A DNA stretch of 44,533 nucleotides from Lachnospiraceae bacterium. GTDB taxonomy: Bacteria > Bacillota > Clostridia > Lachnospirales > Lachnospiraceae. Each line of letters starts with the position of its first letter. The stretch's first letter is position 1. Made by a program: the position numbers and the translations under genes. Below are positions 20,828-28,883 of this stretch, piece after piece. Below the pieces are notes generated by a model. It saw only the letters and a program-made list of their open reading frames with translations. It was not told the DNA's origin and ran no database searches. Location of the stretch: the NCBI GenBank assembly GCA_017526985.1, contig JAFXQR010000201.1, positions 1 to 44,533 of the forward strand, written 5' to 3'.

Positions 20828-23296
20828 TTACTGCTCCTGTTCAGCATCCTTCGGTTTGGTCGTCATTACCTGGAACAGTTTGGTATCGGACGGGAACTTA
20901 TCCTCGAACGGTATCGTCTGGTTTCCGGCTTTGATCAGACCACGACCGGAGTCTACATTGGTGACAAACTCAATGTCGTTGTCAGACAGATGCAGCAGTT
21001 CTTTCAGCATCTGGCGGTCCATCAGAGACTGGTTCAGCATATATACAAAGCTGGAGTTGTTGATGATCGCACGGGCTGCTGGGCTGTTCAGCAAGTCTTC
21101 CACGTTCTGCGTAATACCCGTCGGAACACCCTGCCATTTTCTTGCACGCTTCCAAACAGTCTTTAAGAACTCCGAAGTGGAGTTGTTGGACAGCAGCAGG
21201 TGGAACTCGTCGATATAGAACCAGGTCCAGCGGCCCTTTCTGCGGTTCTCCATCATCTTATTCCAAACATCGTTCATGCAGACTTTTAAGCCCAGCTCCA
21301 TCAGATTGGTACCAATACCTTTGATATCGTATACCACAACCTTTGTATCCAAATCTACGTTCGTCCGGTGAGCGAAGGTGTCATAGGTACCGGTGGTATA
21401 GCTCTCCATGATCAGCGCCAGGTTCTGCGCTTCCGCCTGCGGCTGGGACAATAATGCGTCAAAAAGCGACTGCATTGTCGGGCAATACTGACGGTCGATG
21501 GTCGGCTTCTTTCCGGTTACCGGATCCGGCGGCAGCATCTGCAGATGCTCCAGATACGGCTTGTAGATCTGACGGATGCAGCGGTCAACGATCGAACGCT
21601 GGGTCGGTGTCAAACCGTAGGAAGCGGCGCCCATCATTGTTTCCAGCATACCGCAGATAAAGTCGATCTTCATAGCGATCGGGTTATAATCGCTGTCCAG
21701 AGAGGTATCGGTATCCAGGTCGAACGGGTTGATATAAATACCATTTCCCGGAGCAATCTTTACTACCGTACCGTCAAAAGCGTTGGCGATCGGTGAATAT
21801 TCGCCATCCGGATCGATGATGTAGACATCAGCATTCTGTCCCTGCAAAATAGCGGAAGACATCTCACGCTTTGCGGAGAATGATTTACCGGAACCGGATG
21901 CACCAAGTACCAGACCATTGTAGTTCTGTCCAAAGCAGCGGTTGTATACGATGATGGATTTATTAACGGAGTTAACGCCGTAGTAGAACCCGCCTTTATC
22001 CATCGTATTCGCTTCGTTGAACGGAACAAATACACCAAGCGCTTCCGTAGTCAGGATCTTTCTTGCGAAAGTATCGTCACGACCCATCAGAAGGGAAGAA
22101 CGAAGTCCACGCTCCTGCTGCATCATTAGCGGCTGTACACTGGACATATATTTCTCACCGATATCTTTGATCATCTTACCATTGATCTTCACCTGTTCCT
22201 CACTGTCTGCAAAATGCGTGATGACAAGCGAAGTATAAAACAGCTTTTGGTCACGGTTCATCAGGTCATCCTGCAGGGACTGCACCTGATCCATTGCGTT
22301 CTTCAGATTGATCGGGATCATATCGGCATTGTAGATACCTTCTTTTGCCAGATGCTGCTGCTTCTGCATTACCTCACCGGTGATACTTACCGATTTGTTA
22401 TGAACCATCTTCAAAGCCTGCGTCTGCGGCATTGCATTGATATGCAGCGTCACAACGGATTCGAAGTTTACTTCGGAAATATCCGACAGGAAGTTGGTGT
22501 TCATCCAGTTTGCCAGACGGTCCAGATACATAGACTGTCCAAAACGGTCTTCACCACACTGGAAAGTATTTGCCTTAAACTGCAGGCATTCCGGAGAAAT
22601 AATATCCTTTGTGGTATAGCCCTGCTTTGCAGCAGCTTCGAAATCACAGGTAGTTTTACCATCCAGTCCGTGCTCGAACCAGTAGTTGTTATCGCCACGC
22701 ATGATGTTGCTCATCACTTCCAGGCGCTCTGCCAGACTTACCGGTTCGATCGGCTGCTTGGTCAGCTTATGGATATTGTTCTCGATCTCACCGCCGATCT
22801 CCTGCAGTTTTTTCATCGCTCTTGCCACATCGTTTTCTTTGATTACGACTGTGATGTACTTGGAAGTAACAATATTGTTTCTTGCAGATTCGAACTTATT
22901 GCGGATCATATCCGCCATCTCATGGCGAAGTTCATCATACTTATCGCCCTGATCTGTAGGAAGAATGGATTCCACACCGGTCGTTTTATCACCCTTGGTG
23001 TTAACGATCGTAAAGAAGATATCCTCTTCCGGATTGACCGAGTTCAAGAACTTCTGGTACTGGTCGTAGATCATCTCCTGGTCTTCGTCCGACAGTGTTT
23101 TGAAGGAAATATCCTTAAACTTATAGCAAGCCGAAAACACTCCTGGAGCGATCTGGATCACGCCGTTCTTCGGATATGCTTCTACATATCCCAGTGTCTG
23201 CTGTACGGTTCTCGGAATGGAGGGTTTTTTCTTTGCGGTACCTTTACCATTCCCTTTCTTTTCCGAAGCAGCTTTTGCTTTCTTGTCTTTTCCCAT
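20828..23296 (-). CDS. VirB4-family conjugation ATPase
   Basis: 822 residues. The start at 23296 (MGKDKKAKAASEKKG) follows AAAGGAG; the longer frame to 23350 is not supported. Walker A GASGSGKSFSAK (about 460-471), Walker B WFYIDEFHLLL (about 685-695), and the later RKWQGVPTGITQNVEDLL match VirB4/TraE proteins, which energise type IV secretion and pilus assembly at the membrane. The Lys/Ala-rich start is an added linker. It lies downstream of pilin, VirB6 and PrgI-like genes and has its own CATATA box at 23358-23380. The long 3' region holds hairpins before a terminator. Confidence 0.95.
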   Translation of the reverse strand: MGKDKKAKAASEKKGNGKGTAKKKPSIPRTVQQTLGYVEAYPKNGVIQIAPGVFSACYKFKDISFKTLSDEDQEMIYDQYQKFLNSVNPEEDIFFTIVNTKGDKTTGVESILPTDQGDKYDELRHEMADMIRNKFESARNNIVTSKYITVVIKENDVARAMKKLQEIGGEIENNIHKLTKQPIEPVSLAERLEVMSNIMRGDNNYWFEHGLDGKTTCDFEAAAKQGYTTKDIISPECLQFKANTFQCGEDRFGQSMYLDRLANWMNTNFLSDISEVNFESVVTLHINAMPQTQALKMVHNKSVSITGEVMQKQQHLAKEGIYNADMIPINLKNAMDQVQSLQDDLMNRDQKLFYTSLVITHFADSEEQVKINGKMIKDIGEKYMSSVQPLMMQQERGLRSSLLMGRDDTFARKILTTEALGVFVPFNEANTMDKGGFYYGVNSVNKSIIVYNRCFGQNYNGLVLGASGSGKSFSAKREMSSAILQGQNADVYIIDPDGEYSPIANAFDGTVVKIAPGNGIYINPFDLDTDTSLDSDYNPIAMKIDFICGMLETMMGAASYGLTPTQRSIVDRCIRQIYKPYLEHLQMLPPDPVTGKKPTIDRQYCPTMQSLFDALLSQPQAEAQNLALIMESYTTGTYDTFAHRTNVDLDTKVVVYDIKGIGTNLMELGLKVCMNDVWNKMMENRRKGRWTWFYIDEFHLLLSNNSTSEFLKTVWKRARKWQGVPTGITQNVEDLLNSPAARAIINNSSFVYMLNQSLMDRQMLKELLHLSDNDIEFVTNVDSGRGLIKAGNQTIPFEDKFPSDTKLFQVMTTKPKDAEQEQ

Positions 23297-23357
23297 GTCT
23301 TTTCTCCTTTGTTTCTTTTGCAAAATCTTATCGGGATTTCCCGACAACACCTGTTTC

Positions 23358-23380
23358 TATATGAAAAATAGAAAAATTGG
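23358..23380 (-). promoter_or_regulatory. CATATA box, copy 9 (also a 19-base match to the TnpB 2 guide)
   Basis: Minus-strand TTTTCTATTTTTCATATAG, identical over 19 bases to the guide predicted for TnpB copy 2. It is 62 bases upstream of the VirB4 start and begins right after the PrgI-like stop codon. Confidence 0.75.
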
Positions 23381-23382
23381 TA

Positions 23383-23883
23383 TTATCGGATCCCCTTATA
23401 CTCTTCCGAACGCTTTACACGGAATTCCTTCTGCTTTTTCGGCTTCTGTTTCTTGCCTTTTTCGCTCTTCTCACGCTCTTCTTCTACCTGCTCATCCATT
23501 CCTTCACCGGCAGCAATCTTTGCGTTGAATTCCTGCAGTTCATCGTAGTTCATCTTGCAGTATTTCTCGTAATCCTTAAAATGGATCTCCTTTTTACGAA
23601 CCGCCGGAGCCCAGAAGTTGTCGATAAACAGCGGGATTGCCACCTTTTCCGCCGGCATACCCATAATCGGCATAAATCCGATAATCCACGCCGGAAGAGC
23701 CGGGATAGCAGAAAGGATAACTTTGAGCGGACCGCTCTGATCAATATTGTGGCCATAAGTTGCATAACCGATACCAACCAATATAACTGAAGCAAGTGTA
23801 GCTACACACTCTCTTGCGGAAAGGTTTCCGATCAGCTTTGCTTTGTATTTTAGTACGTCCTGCGGCATAGGTCTTTCAATCAT
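23383..23883 (-). CDS. PrgI-family transfer protein (VirB3-like)
   Basis: 166 residues. ATG at 23883 is chosen since AGGAGG is correctly spaced; a GTG at 23889 abuts it. The N-terminus IERPMPQDVLKYKAKLIGNLSARE and two hydrophobic segments (about residues 27-46 and 52-78) are characteristic of the PrgI family, small inner-membrane proteins encoded directly before VirB4 in Firmicutes transfer systems and equivalent to VirB3. The C-terminal half is charged and cytoplasmic. It lies 15 bases behind VirB6 and is the last gene of the pilin-VirB6-PrgI unit. Confidence 0.85.
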   Translation of the reverse strand: MIERPMPQDVLKYKAKLIGNLSARECVATLASVILVGIGYATYGHNIDQSGPLKVILSAIPALPAWIIGFMPIMGMPAEKVAIPLFIDNFWAPAVRKKEIHFKDYEKYCKMNYDELQEFNAKIAAGEGMDEQVEEEREKSEKGKKQKPKKQKEFRVKRSEEYKGIR

Positions 23884-23898
23884 AATCACACCTCCTCT

Positions 23899-24861
23899 TT
23901 ATGCACCGAAGACATCGTTTACATATCCCAGGGACTTAAACATGATACTGATACCTGCAAATGCAACACCAATGCAGGAAAAAATCGACGCCCAGTATGT
24001 CGGGATATTTTCCAGATCCAGTGATCCGCCGTGCAAAACACCAACTTCCAATACTGATAATTCGACCGTTGAAATTGCAGCCCCGATCAGTACGAGCACT
24101 GCTCCTTGGGCACATACTGCTACAAACTTCTTGATATAGCGTCCTCCGGCACCTTTCCAGCCATCATCTGCGATCAGTCCAAACGCAATACCCAAAAATG
24201 CTCCACGGATCGAGATCTCCAAAAGTCGGCTTACCTGGATGATGATGCCGCAGATACGGATTGCTGCAGTCGCAGCCAGCATAACAATCGAAATCATTAA
24301 GGCAGTCATGATCATTGAAAACCATAGTTTTGGATCGAGATTTTGGAATGAAACATCCGCCGGAAGATCCTCTTGCGGTATTAACCCATTCACTCCGGCT
24401 GTGATATCTTTTCCGAACTGGCGGAGCTTATCATAGATCACCTCGGTATTGCTGGTCAGAGCTACTACTAAGCCAAGTCTTGCAAGGCTCTTGATCAATG
24501 TTTCCGGTGTTAAACGATCCTGGATCAGTAACTCAATTACAGCAAATAACCAGCCAACAAAACCTATTATGGCCCCAAGAGATGCTGATCCATTCAGTAC
24601 CGGCTTCACAATATTTGTTTCCAGATTTTCCAAAGAGTTGTTTAACGCACTGATAATATCTACATCATCTGTACCAATCGGTGCGGACTCAGAGAACAGA
24701 TCGCACAAAAAGGTTGTAGATTTAGCAAACATCTGGACCATATCCACGATCTGCTCTGCTCCCCAGACACATACATCTTCCTCCCAGGCTGCGAACGATG
24801 GGATCACGGGGAGATGATATAGGATCAGCGTCAAAAGGCGCATCAAAAAATTAGTCTCCAT
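23899..24861 (-). CDS. VirB6/TrbL-like polytopic channel protein
   Basis: 320 residues. Start at 24861 follows AAAAAGGAGAAAC. The first 25 residues are hydrophobic. Then come a soluble loop and at least five membrane segments at about residues 92-115, 125-145, 185-210, 210-240 and 248-285. Position between pilin and PrgI genes and the topology match VirB6/TrbL proteins that form the inner-membrane part of the channel. It is preceded by a stable hairpin (24887-24912), which may reduce its expression relative to the pilin gene. Confidence 0.85.
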   Translation of the reverse strand: METNFLMRLLTLILYHLPVIPSFAAWEEDVCVWGAEQIVDMVQMFAKSTTFLCDLFSESAPIGTDDVDIISALNNSLENLETNIVKPVLNGSASLGAIIGFVGWLFAVIELLIQDRLTPETLIKSLARLGLVVALTSNTEVIYDKLRQFGKDITAGVNGLIPQEDLPADVSFQNLDPKLWFSMIMTALMISIVMLAATAAIRICGIIIQVSRLLEISIRGAFLGIAFGLIADDGWKGAGGRYIKKFVAVCAQGAVLVLIGAAISTVELSVLEVGVLHGGSLDLENIPTYWASIFSCIGVAFAGISIMFKSLGYVNDVFGA

Positions 24862-24886
24862 ACTTGTTTCTCCTTTTTATAAATTT

Positions 24887-24912
24887 GGGGGAACGTAAGA
24901 CTACGATCCCCC
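24887..24912 (-). promoter_or_regulatory. Stable hairpin between pilin and VirB6 genes
   Basis: GGGGGA-T-CGTA GTCT TACG-T-TCCCCC, a near-perfect stem of ten base pairs, not followed by a T-run. It may protect the pilin message end or partially terminate transcription, giving more pilin than channel protein. Confidence 0.6.
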
Positions 24913-24946
24913 GCATTTAAAAACTGTCTTTTCTTTGATCCGGCTT

Positions 24947-25294
24947 TTATTTCAAAGCGGTCAAAATGTTATCGCCGAATACAGAGATAAATGTAATGGC
25001 AATACCGATTGCCAGGTCTCTTGCCGCAGCAGGAACCGCATCACCCTGATCATTACGGAATGCCATAATCAGTTTGAAACCACCGACCAGAGCCATCGGG
25101 ATACCGATGATCGCGACATACGGCAGGATGGCAGTTACCAAATCAATCATCGTCTCGGTACCTTCCATCTTTTTGTCTGCAGCCAGAACTGCCGGGTTAG
25201 ATGCGATCGCCATTGCCAGCATACCTGCTACGGTAGCTGCTTTTACTGCTGCATTGCGTACTTTGGTGCTCGCCAGCACTTTGTTTTTCTCCAT
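24947..25294 (-). CDS. VirB2/TrbC-like pilin subunit
   Basis: 115 residues. Start at 25294 (MEKNKVLASTKV) follows AAAGGAG. A Sec-type signal peptide ends near SNPAVLA|ADKK (about residue 37). The mature part has two hydrophobic helices (about 50-72 and 88-108) with a charged loop RNDQGD, the usual VirB2/Maff2 layout. Such proteins polymerise into the conjugative pilus or channel. It is the first gene of the 25294-23383 unit, with its box at 25380-25402, followed by the hairpin at 24887-24912. Confidence 0.85.
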   Translation of the reverse strand: MEKNKVLASTKVRNAAVKAATVAGMLAMAIASNPAVLAADKKMEGTETMIDLVTAILPYVAIIGIPMALVGGFKLIMAFRNDQGDAVPAAARDLAIGIAITFISVFGDNILTALK

Positions 25295-25379
25295 AACTTT
25301 TGTCTCCTTTGTTTTTTTGCGTGTCTTTTTGTGCGACACATGTCCTTTGTGTTTTCCGGATTTTTACATCCGATATTCA

Positions 25380-25402
25380 TATATGAAAAAAACAAAAATT
25401 TG
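25380..25402 (-). promoter_or_regulatory. CATATA box, copy 10
   Basis: Minus-strand TTTGTTTTTTTCATATA, 86 bases upstream of the pilin start at 25294. Confidence 0.65.
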
Positions 25403-25423
25403 TTCACTTTTTCGTCTTTTTCA

Positions 25424-26854
25424 TTACGAATCAGAATCCTGTTCGTCGGAGAAATCCCACCCCGACATATCTCCTTCTGAGCTGTCACCGCACTCAAAGA
25501 AGCCGTCATTTTCTTCTTCTTTTTCTGCAGGGGTTTCTGCAAAAGCGGCCTCTGCTTCTTCTTCAGCACTCTGAAGATCCTCGTTCGGATCGTAACGGTA
25601 GATATTGACATACTTGTACTGTCCGTCCTCGTAGCCGGTGCATTCCAGGATCTCACGAATCTTATACCCCTCCATATAGACGATCGTATCGAAGGTTTTC
25701 AGCATTCGTCTCGCTTCTTCGAAGGAGTAGGAAGACCCGTACTTTACCAGGTCGGCCATCTTATCCAGCGTCTCATAGGCGTTTGTGGAGTGAACGGTGA
25801 TCGCTGCGTGTCCGCCGGCGTTAACCAGGGTCATCGCATAACGCATCTCGCCACCCTTTACCTCACCGATCACGAACTCATTACAGCCCTCTACCAGCGC
25901 CATCTTTGCCAGATCTTCCAAGGATACCGCCGGTTCTCCATGGAAACCGTGCGTCACATGCTTAAACATAAAGCCGCTCTGCTTGGTATGGAGCTCGTCG
26001 TTTTCCTGAATGACCAGCGTTTCACGAGTTTTCGGGATATACTCGATAAACGCATTAAGAGCAGTGGATTTTCCGGAGCCCGGAGGGCCGGCAAACACAA
26101 TACCGACAGATGCCTTTGCACGGTCTATCAGATACATTTTCACCTTTTCATTGAGCATTCCTACTTTGATCAGATCATCAAAAGTCGGTTTGGTCTTCGG
26201 AACCTTACGGATATGCAGGTATGGATAATCCACAGCGCATACCATTGGCGAAGATACTGTAAAACGCATGATATACGCCGGATCATGTGCGTCCGTAAAG
26301 GTAATGATCGGATAGGAAAAAATATTTACCTTATTACGGTATGCCAGACCTTCCACAAAACGGAATAAATCGCTTTCATCCATAAAGGTGGCGTCCGATT
26401 GATACGCCTTGCCTTTCACACGGACACGGATATCATAGGGTCCGCAGATTTTGATATCCGAAGTATTCGGGTTGTCAATAAGCGGTTGTATCACATCATA
26501 TCCGAACATTGCCAGATTCAGACGGTTCATCATCTTTTTGAAATCCCAGTCGTTTCTCATCGCCGGGAAGGTCTTTTTCAGATATTTTTCAGCTTCCTTG
26601 AAAAACTCTTCCGGTTCTTTGTCGCCCATCTGAAATTGCTTGAACATGTATTTTTCCTGTATGGTAAAATACTGCATCGTCTGGCTGTAGATTGTATGGA
26701 AGTCATCTCTGGAAATATGAGTGCGTTCCCGCAGAGTTGCTGCCGCCTCATAAACCATCGCGTTATCGTCTTCATCGGTACGCCCGGCGTCCGGAATATA
26801 AGGCTCATTACGGTTTAACAGCGGCACATCAAAAGTCGCAAGAGATCTGTCCAT
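25424..26854 (-). CDS. VirB11/CpaF-family secretion ATPase
   Basis: 476 residues. ATG at 26854 (MDRSLATFDVPL) follows GGGAGG; the longer frame overlaps the upstream gene. Walker A is GPPGSGKSTALNA (about 254-266). The Asp/His boxes are FVIGEVKGGEMRYAMTLVNAGGHAAITVHSTNAYETL (given here from about residue 322). These define the VirB11/CpaF/TadA ATPases that power pilus assembly or DNA transfer. Many Firmicutes transfer systems lack this ATPase, so its presence next to the pilin gene is notable. The C-terminal about 50 residues are strongly acidic. It is transcribed with the 64-residue gene upstream. Confidence 0.95.
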   Translation of the reverse strand: MDRSLATFDVPLLNRNEPYIPDAGRTDEDDNAMVYEAAATLRERTHISRDDFHTIYSQTMQYFTIQEKYMFKQFQMGDKEPEEFFKEAEKYLKKTFPAMRNDWDFKKMMNRLNLAMFGYDVIQPLIDNPNTSDIKICGPYDIRVRVKGKAYQSDATFMDESDLFRFVEGLAYRNKVNIFSYPIITFTDAHDPAYIMRFTVSSPMVCAVDYPYLHIRKVPKTKPTFDDLIKVGMLNEKVKMYLIDRAKASVGIVFAGPPGSGKSTALNAFIEYIPKTRETLVIQENDELHTKQSGFMFKHVTHGFHGEPAVSLEDLAKMALVEGCNEFVIGEVKGGEMRYAMTLVNAGGHAAITVHSTNAYETLDKMADLVKYGSSYSFEEARRMLKTFDTIVYMEGYKIREILECTGYEDGQYKYVNIYRYDPNEDLQSAEEEAEAAFAETPAEKEEENDGFFECGDSSEGDMSGWDFSDEQDSDS

Positions 26855-26865
26855 AGCTCCTCCCC

Positions 26866-27060
26866 TCACTCTCTTTCCGTAAACGGAACAGATGGTTCTT
26901 CGTTCCATGTTTTTTCTTTTACCGGGATAGCTTCAGGCTGGATCTCCGGCTCCGGATAAGCATCGAAAAACCGCTTCTCTTTCATCTTCTCTTTGTTTTT
27001 CATTGTGTACGGCAGCGGACTGTCATTCACAAACTGCCGCAGCTTTGTCATCTCGCTCAT
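26866..27060 (-). CDS. Small transfer-operon protein of unknown function
   Basis: 64 residues, mixed charge, Pro/Glu-rich (MSEMTKLRQFVNDSPLPYTM...). GGAGGCAAAAAATG marks the start at 27060. It is the first gene after the box at 27112-27134 and ends 11 bases before the VirB11 start. It has no membrane segment. It could be a small ATPase-associated factor, but nothing shows this. Confidence 0.7.
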   Translation of the reverse strand: MSEMTKLRQFVNDSPLPYTMKNKEKMKEKRFFDAYPEPEIQPEAIPVKEKTWNEEPSVPFTERE

Positions 27061-27111
27061 TTTTTGCCTCCAATAGGCGTTTTGTCTGAAAAATCATACG
27101 AAACCTGCTTA

Positions 27112-27134
27112 TATATGAAAAAAGAAAAAATTGT
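27112..27134 (-). promoter_or_regulatory. CATATA box, copy 11
   Basis: Minus-strand TTTTTTCTTTTTTCATATA, 52 bases upstream of the start at 27060, close behind the terminator at 27141-27166. Confidence 0.65.
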
Positions 27135-27140
27135 AAAAGA

Positions 27141-27166
27141 AAAAGACCTGCAAATGCAGATCTTTT
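27141..27166 (-). terminator. Intrinsic terminator of the 27435-27193 gene
   Basis: Minus-strand AGATCTGCATTTGCAGGTCT stem with TTTTTC following, 27 bases after the stop. Confidence 0.75.
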
Positions 27167-27192
27167 GAATGATTTTCTGATAAAAATGCTTT

Positions 27193-27435
27193 TTAAACAG
27201 CGATCGGAAGATGTGAGGTCTTCAAATCCTCCCGTATCTGGGAAAGTCCGGGGGCTACCGAACAGGCCCTTTCCATATTTTTTGGTATATCAAAAGAATG
27301 CGGCGCATAGATTGCTGACGCATAGATCACTTCATCTCCACAAAGCATACGGATCTCGATCGGAGTATAGCGGTCTCCGTTCTTCTCTTTCGCATACTGG
27401 ATCTCGATTTTTAATTCATCCTTTCCATTCATCAT
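27193..27435 (-). CDS. Small protein from a sigma-A promoter, unknown function
   Basis: 80 residues from ATG 27435 (MMNGKDELKIEIQYAKEKNG). The longer frame to 27567 overlaps the promoter at 27496-27524 and is rejected. The ribosome site is weak (ATGGG). The protein looks like a small beta-rich domain. The gene stands alone between terminator and a region with several palindromes, and it is read from a sigma-A promoter, not a CATATA box. Palindromes upstream suggest it is controlled by a DNA-binding protein, perhaps itself; it has no HTH that I can see. Confidence 0.6.
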   Translation of the reverse strand: MMNGKDELKIEIQYAKEKNGDRYTPIEIRMLCGDEVIYASAIYAPHSFDIPKNMERACSVAPGLSQIREDLKTSHLPIAV

Positions 27436-27495
27436 TTTATACCCATATTGATGTGTAAATAAGTATCTACACGCACATGTGTTTTGTTCAATTTG

Positions 27496-27524
27496 AATAT
27501 ACCATATCTTGTGTATTGTGTCAA
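27496..27524 (-). promoter_or_regulatory. Sigma-A promoter of the 27435-27193 gene
   Basis: Minus-strand TTGACA (27519-27524), 17-base spacer, TATATT (27496-27501), 61 bases upstream of the start codon. Confidence 0.8.
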
Positions 27525-27531
27525 ATTTTTT

Positions 27532-27547
27532 AACCAATATATTGGTT
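27532..27547. promoter_or_regulatory. Perfect 16-base palindrome, possible operator
   Basis: AACCAATATATTGGTT, eight bases upstream of the -35 box at 27519-27524. A second palindrome CATCTA-N4-TAGATG lies at 27565-27580, and GTGTA...TACAC-type symmetry occurs near 27451-27475. Their clustering in an AT-rich gap suggests protein binding. Confidence 0.6.
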
Positions 27548-27623
27548 ACAAAATGATGATAAATCATCTATGTATAGATGTTTTGTTGTTTAACTACGTT
27601 TAACTACGCAAACAGGCTTACAC

Positions 27624-27654
27624 AAAAAGAGGACTGCGATGTGCAATCCTCTTT
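27624..27654 (-). terminator. Intrinsic terminator of the 30054-27728 operon
   Basis: Minus-strand AAAGAGGA / TCCTCTTT stem with a 13-base loop containing a further GC pair, followed by TTG. The stop of the last gene is at 27728. An additional small hairpin (GCATAAGC GAAG CTTATG) lies between. Confidence 0.7.
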
Positions 27655-27727
27655 ACGATACTTGTTTTTGCGGAGCTTGTTTCACTCCCGCTCTGTCATA
27701 AGCTTCGCTTATGCCATACGGGACTTG

Positions 27728-28753
27728 TCAGTCCCTCTCAGCTTCCGGCTCGTTCATTACGGCCTCATCCGTTTTTTTTTCAAAGTCTTTGGCGATCACC
27801 TTAAGCTCTACTTCGCAGCCATAGGAAAGACCGTCTTTACCGCCAACCGTCTGCTTGAATTCAGCGCCGAAGTTCGGATCGCCGTATTTCTCATACATCT
27901 CGTCAACAATCGCCTGCGGAACATAACCCAGGATCTTCTTATCCCAGGAAATCTCCACGGATTTCAGATCCTTGCCGGTCTTCGGATCGTGAAAGATTCC
28001 TTTCTTGGTCGCCAGGATCTTTTCGCCGGCAGCTTTGGAGATCTCTGCGATATTCGCCTGTCTGGAAGACCCGTCTTCGTTGTTCTTGGTGGTACCGGCC
28101 AGACGAATCGTTCTGGACTCGTGGATCAGCTCTTTTAAGCCGAAATACTCCTGCAGGAACTGAATATTGCTCTCATACTTTGCAGAGCCGGTCAGACGCA
28201 GGCCGTTCAGATCATTCGCTGCCAGATATTTGGTCTGGATGATCATTTTAAGCCCATCCGGCGTCAGGTTTTCGATACAGGATTCCAGGAAAGAGTTGCG
28301 GAACGCCTTCTTCATCAGCTGCGGGTAATTCGGCAGCTTCTCCAGACACTCCTTTGCAATCTGTACCAGACGACCGTCGTCGTGGATCTTCAGATCGTTC
28401 GGCAGATACGGGCTCTCTTCTACAAAGTGGTTCAGCTCATTTGCCAGCTCGGACGCCTTTACGATCACCGCAGCATTCTCCAGGATCTCATCGCAGTTCT
28501 GACGCAGAGTGCAGACGCCACGGAAGAAAGTGATTGCCTCGTCCGCCCGGCGGAACTTAAACGGCGCACTGTCTTTGCAGTCCAGATCCTTGTACAGCTC
28601 AAGCGTTTCCGCCTTCTGTTTTGCATCCAGAAAAACAAACGGCATATCTTCACAGACACGAACATAATGCTCGTCCGATGTGATCTTGTCGTGCTCTTCC
28701 AGTAATTCCTTGTACCGGTCGAAATCCTTCTTGTAAGATTCTTTGTAACTCAT
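27728..28753 (-). CDS. Unknown 341-residue protein in the replication-type operon
   Basis: Start at 28753 follows AAAGGAAG. The protein is soluble, charged and mostly helical in the first half, with RRADEAITFFRGV (about 68-80) and a C-terminal half suggesting a beta-rich domain (VEISWDKKILGYVPQAIVD). No known motif. It lies 130 bases behind the CHC2 zinc-finger gene; that gap holds no gene or promoter I recognise. Context suggests a DNA metabolism or transfer role, but I cannot name a family. Confidence 0.7.
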   Translation of the reverse strand: MSYKESYKKDFDRYKELLEEHDKITSDEHYVRVCEDMPFVFLDAKQKAETLELYKDLDCKDSAPFKFRRADEAITFFRGVCTLRQNCDEILENAAVIVKASELANELNHFVEESPYLPNDLKIHDDGRLVQIAKECLEKLPNYPQLMKKAFRNSFLESCIENLTPDGLKMIIQTKYLAANDLNGLRLTGSAKYESNIQFLQEYFGLKELIHESRTIRLAGTTKNNEDGSSRQANIAEISKAAGEKILATKKGIFHDPKTGKDLKSVEISWDKKILGYVPQAIVDEMYEKYGDPNFGAEFKQTVGGKDGLSYGCEVELKVIAKDFEKKTDEAVMNEPEAERD

Positions 28754-28883
28754 AGCTTTACTTCCTTTCTTTTCTTTTATGTGGTCCCTATCGGGATACT
28801 TTACTCTTTACAGGCTTTTCGGATCATCGATGTCATCTTCGAAGGATACTATAGAGCAGATATCCTTCTCAATGGGCTCGATC

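Noticed and set aside
22214-23371. 385-codon plus-strand frame opposite virB4
   Set aside because: Antisense to a gene with Walker motifs; composition is typical of a shadow frame, without a ribosome site.
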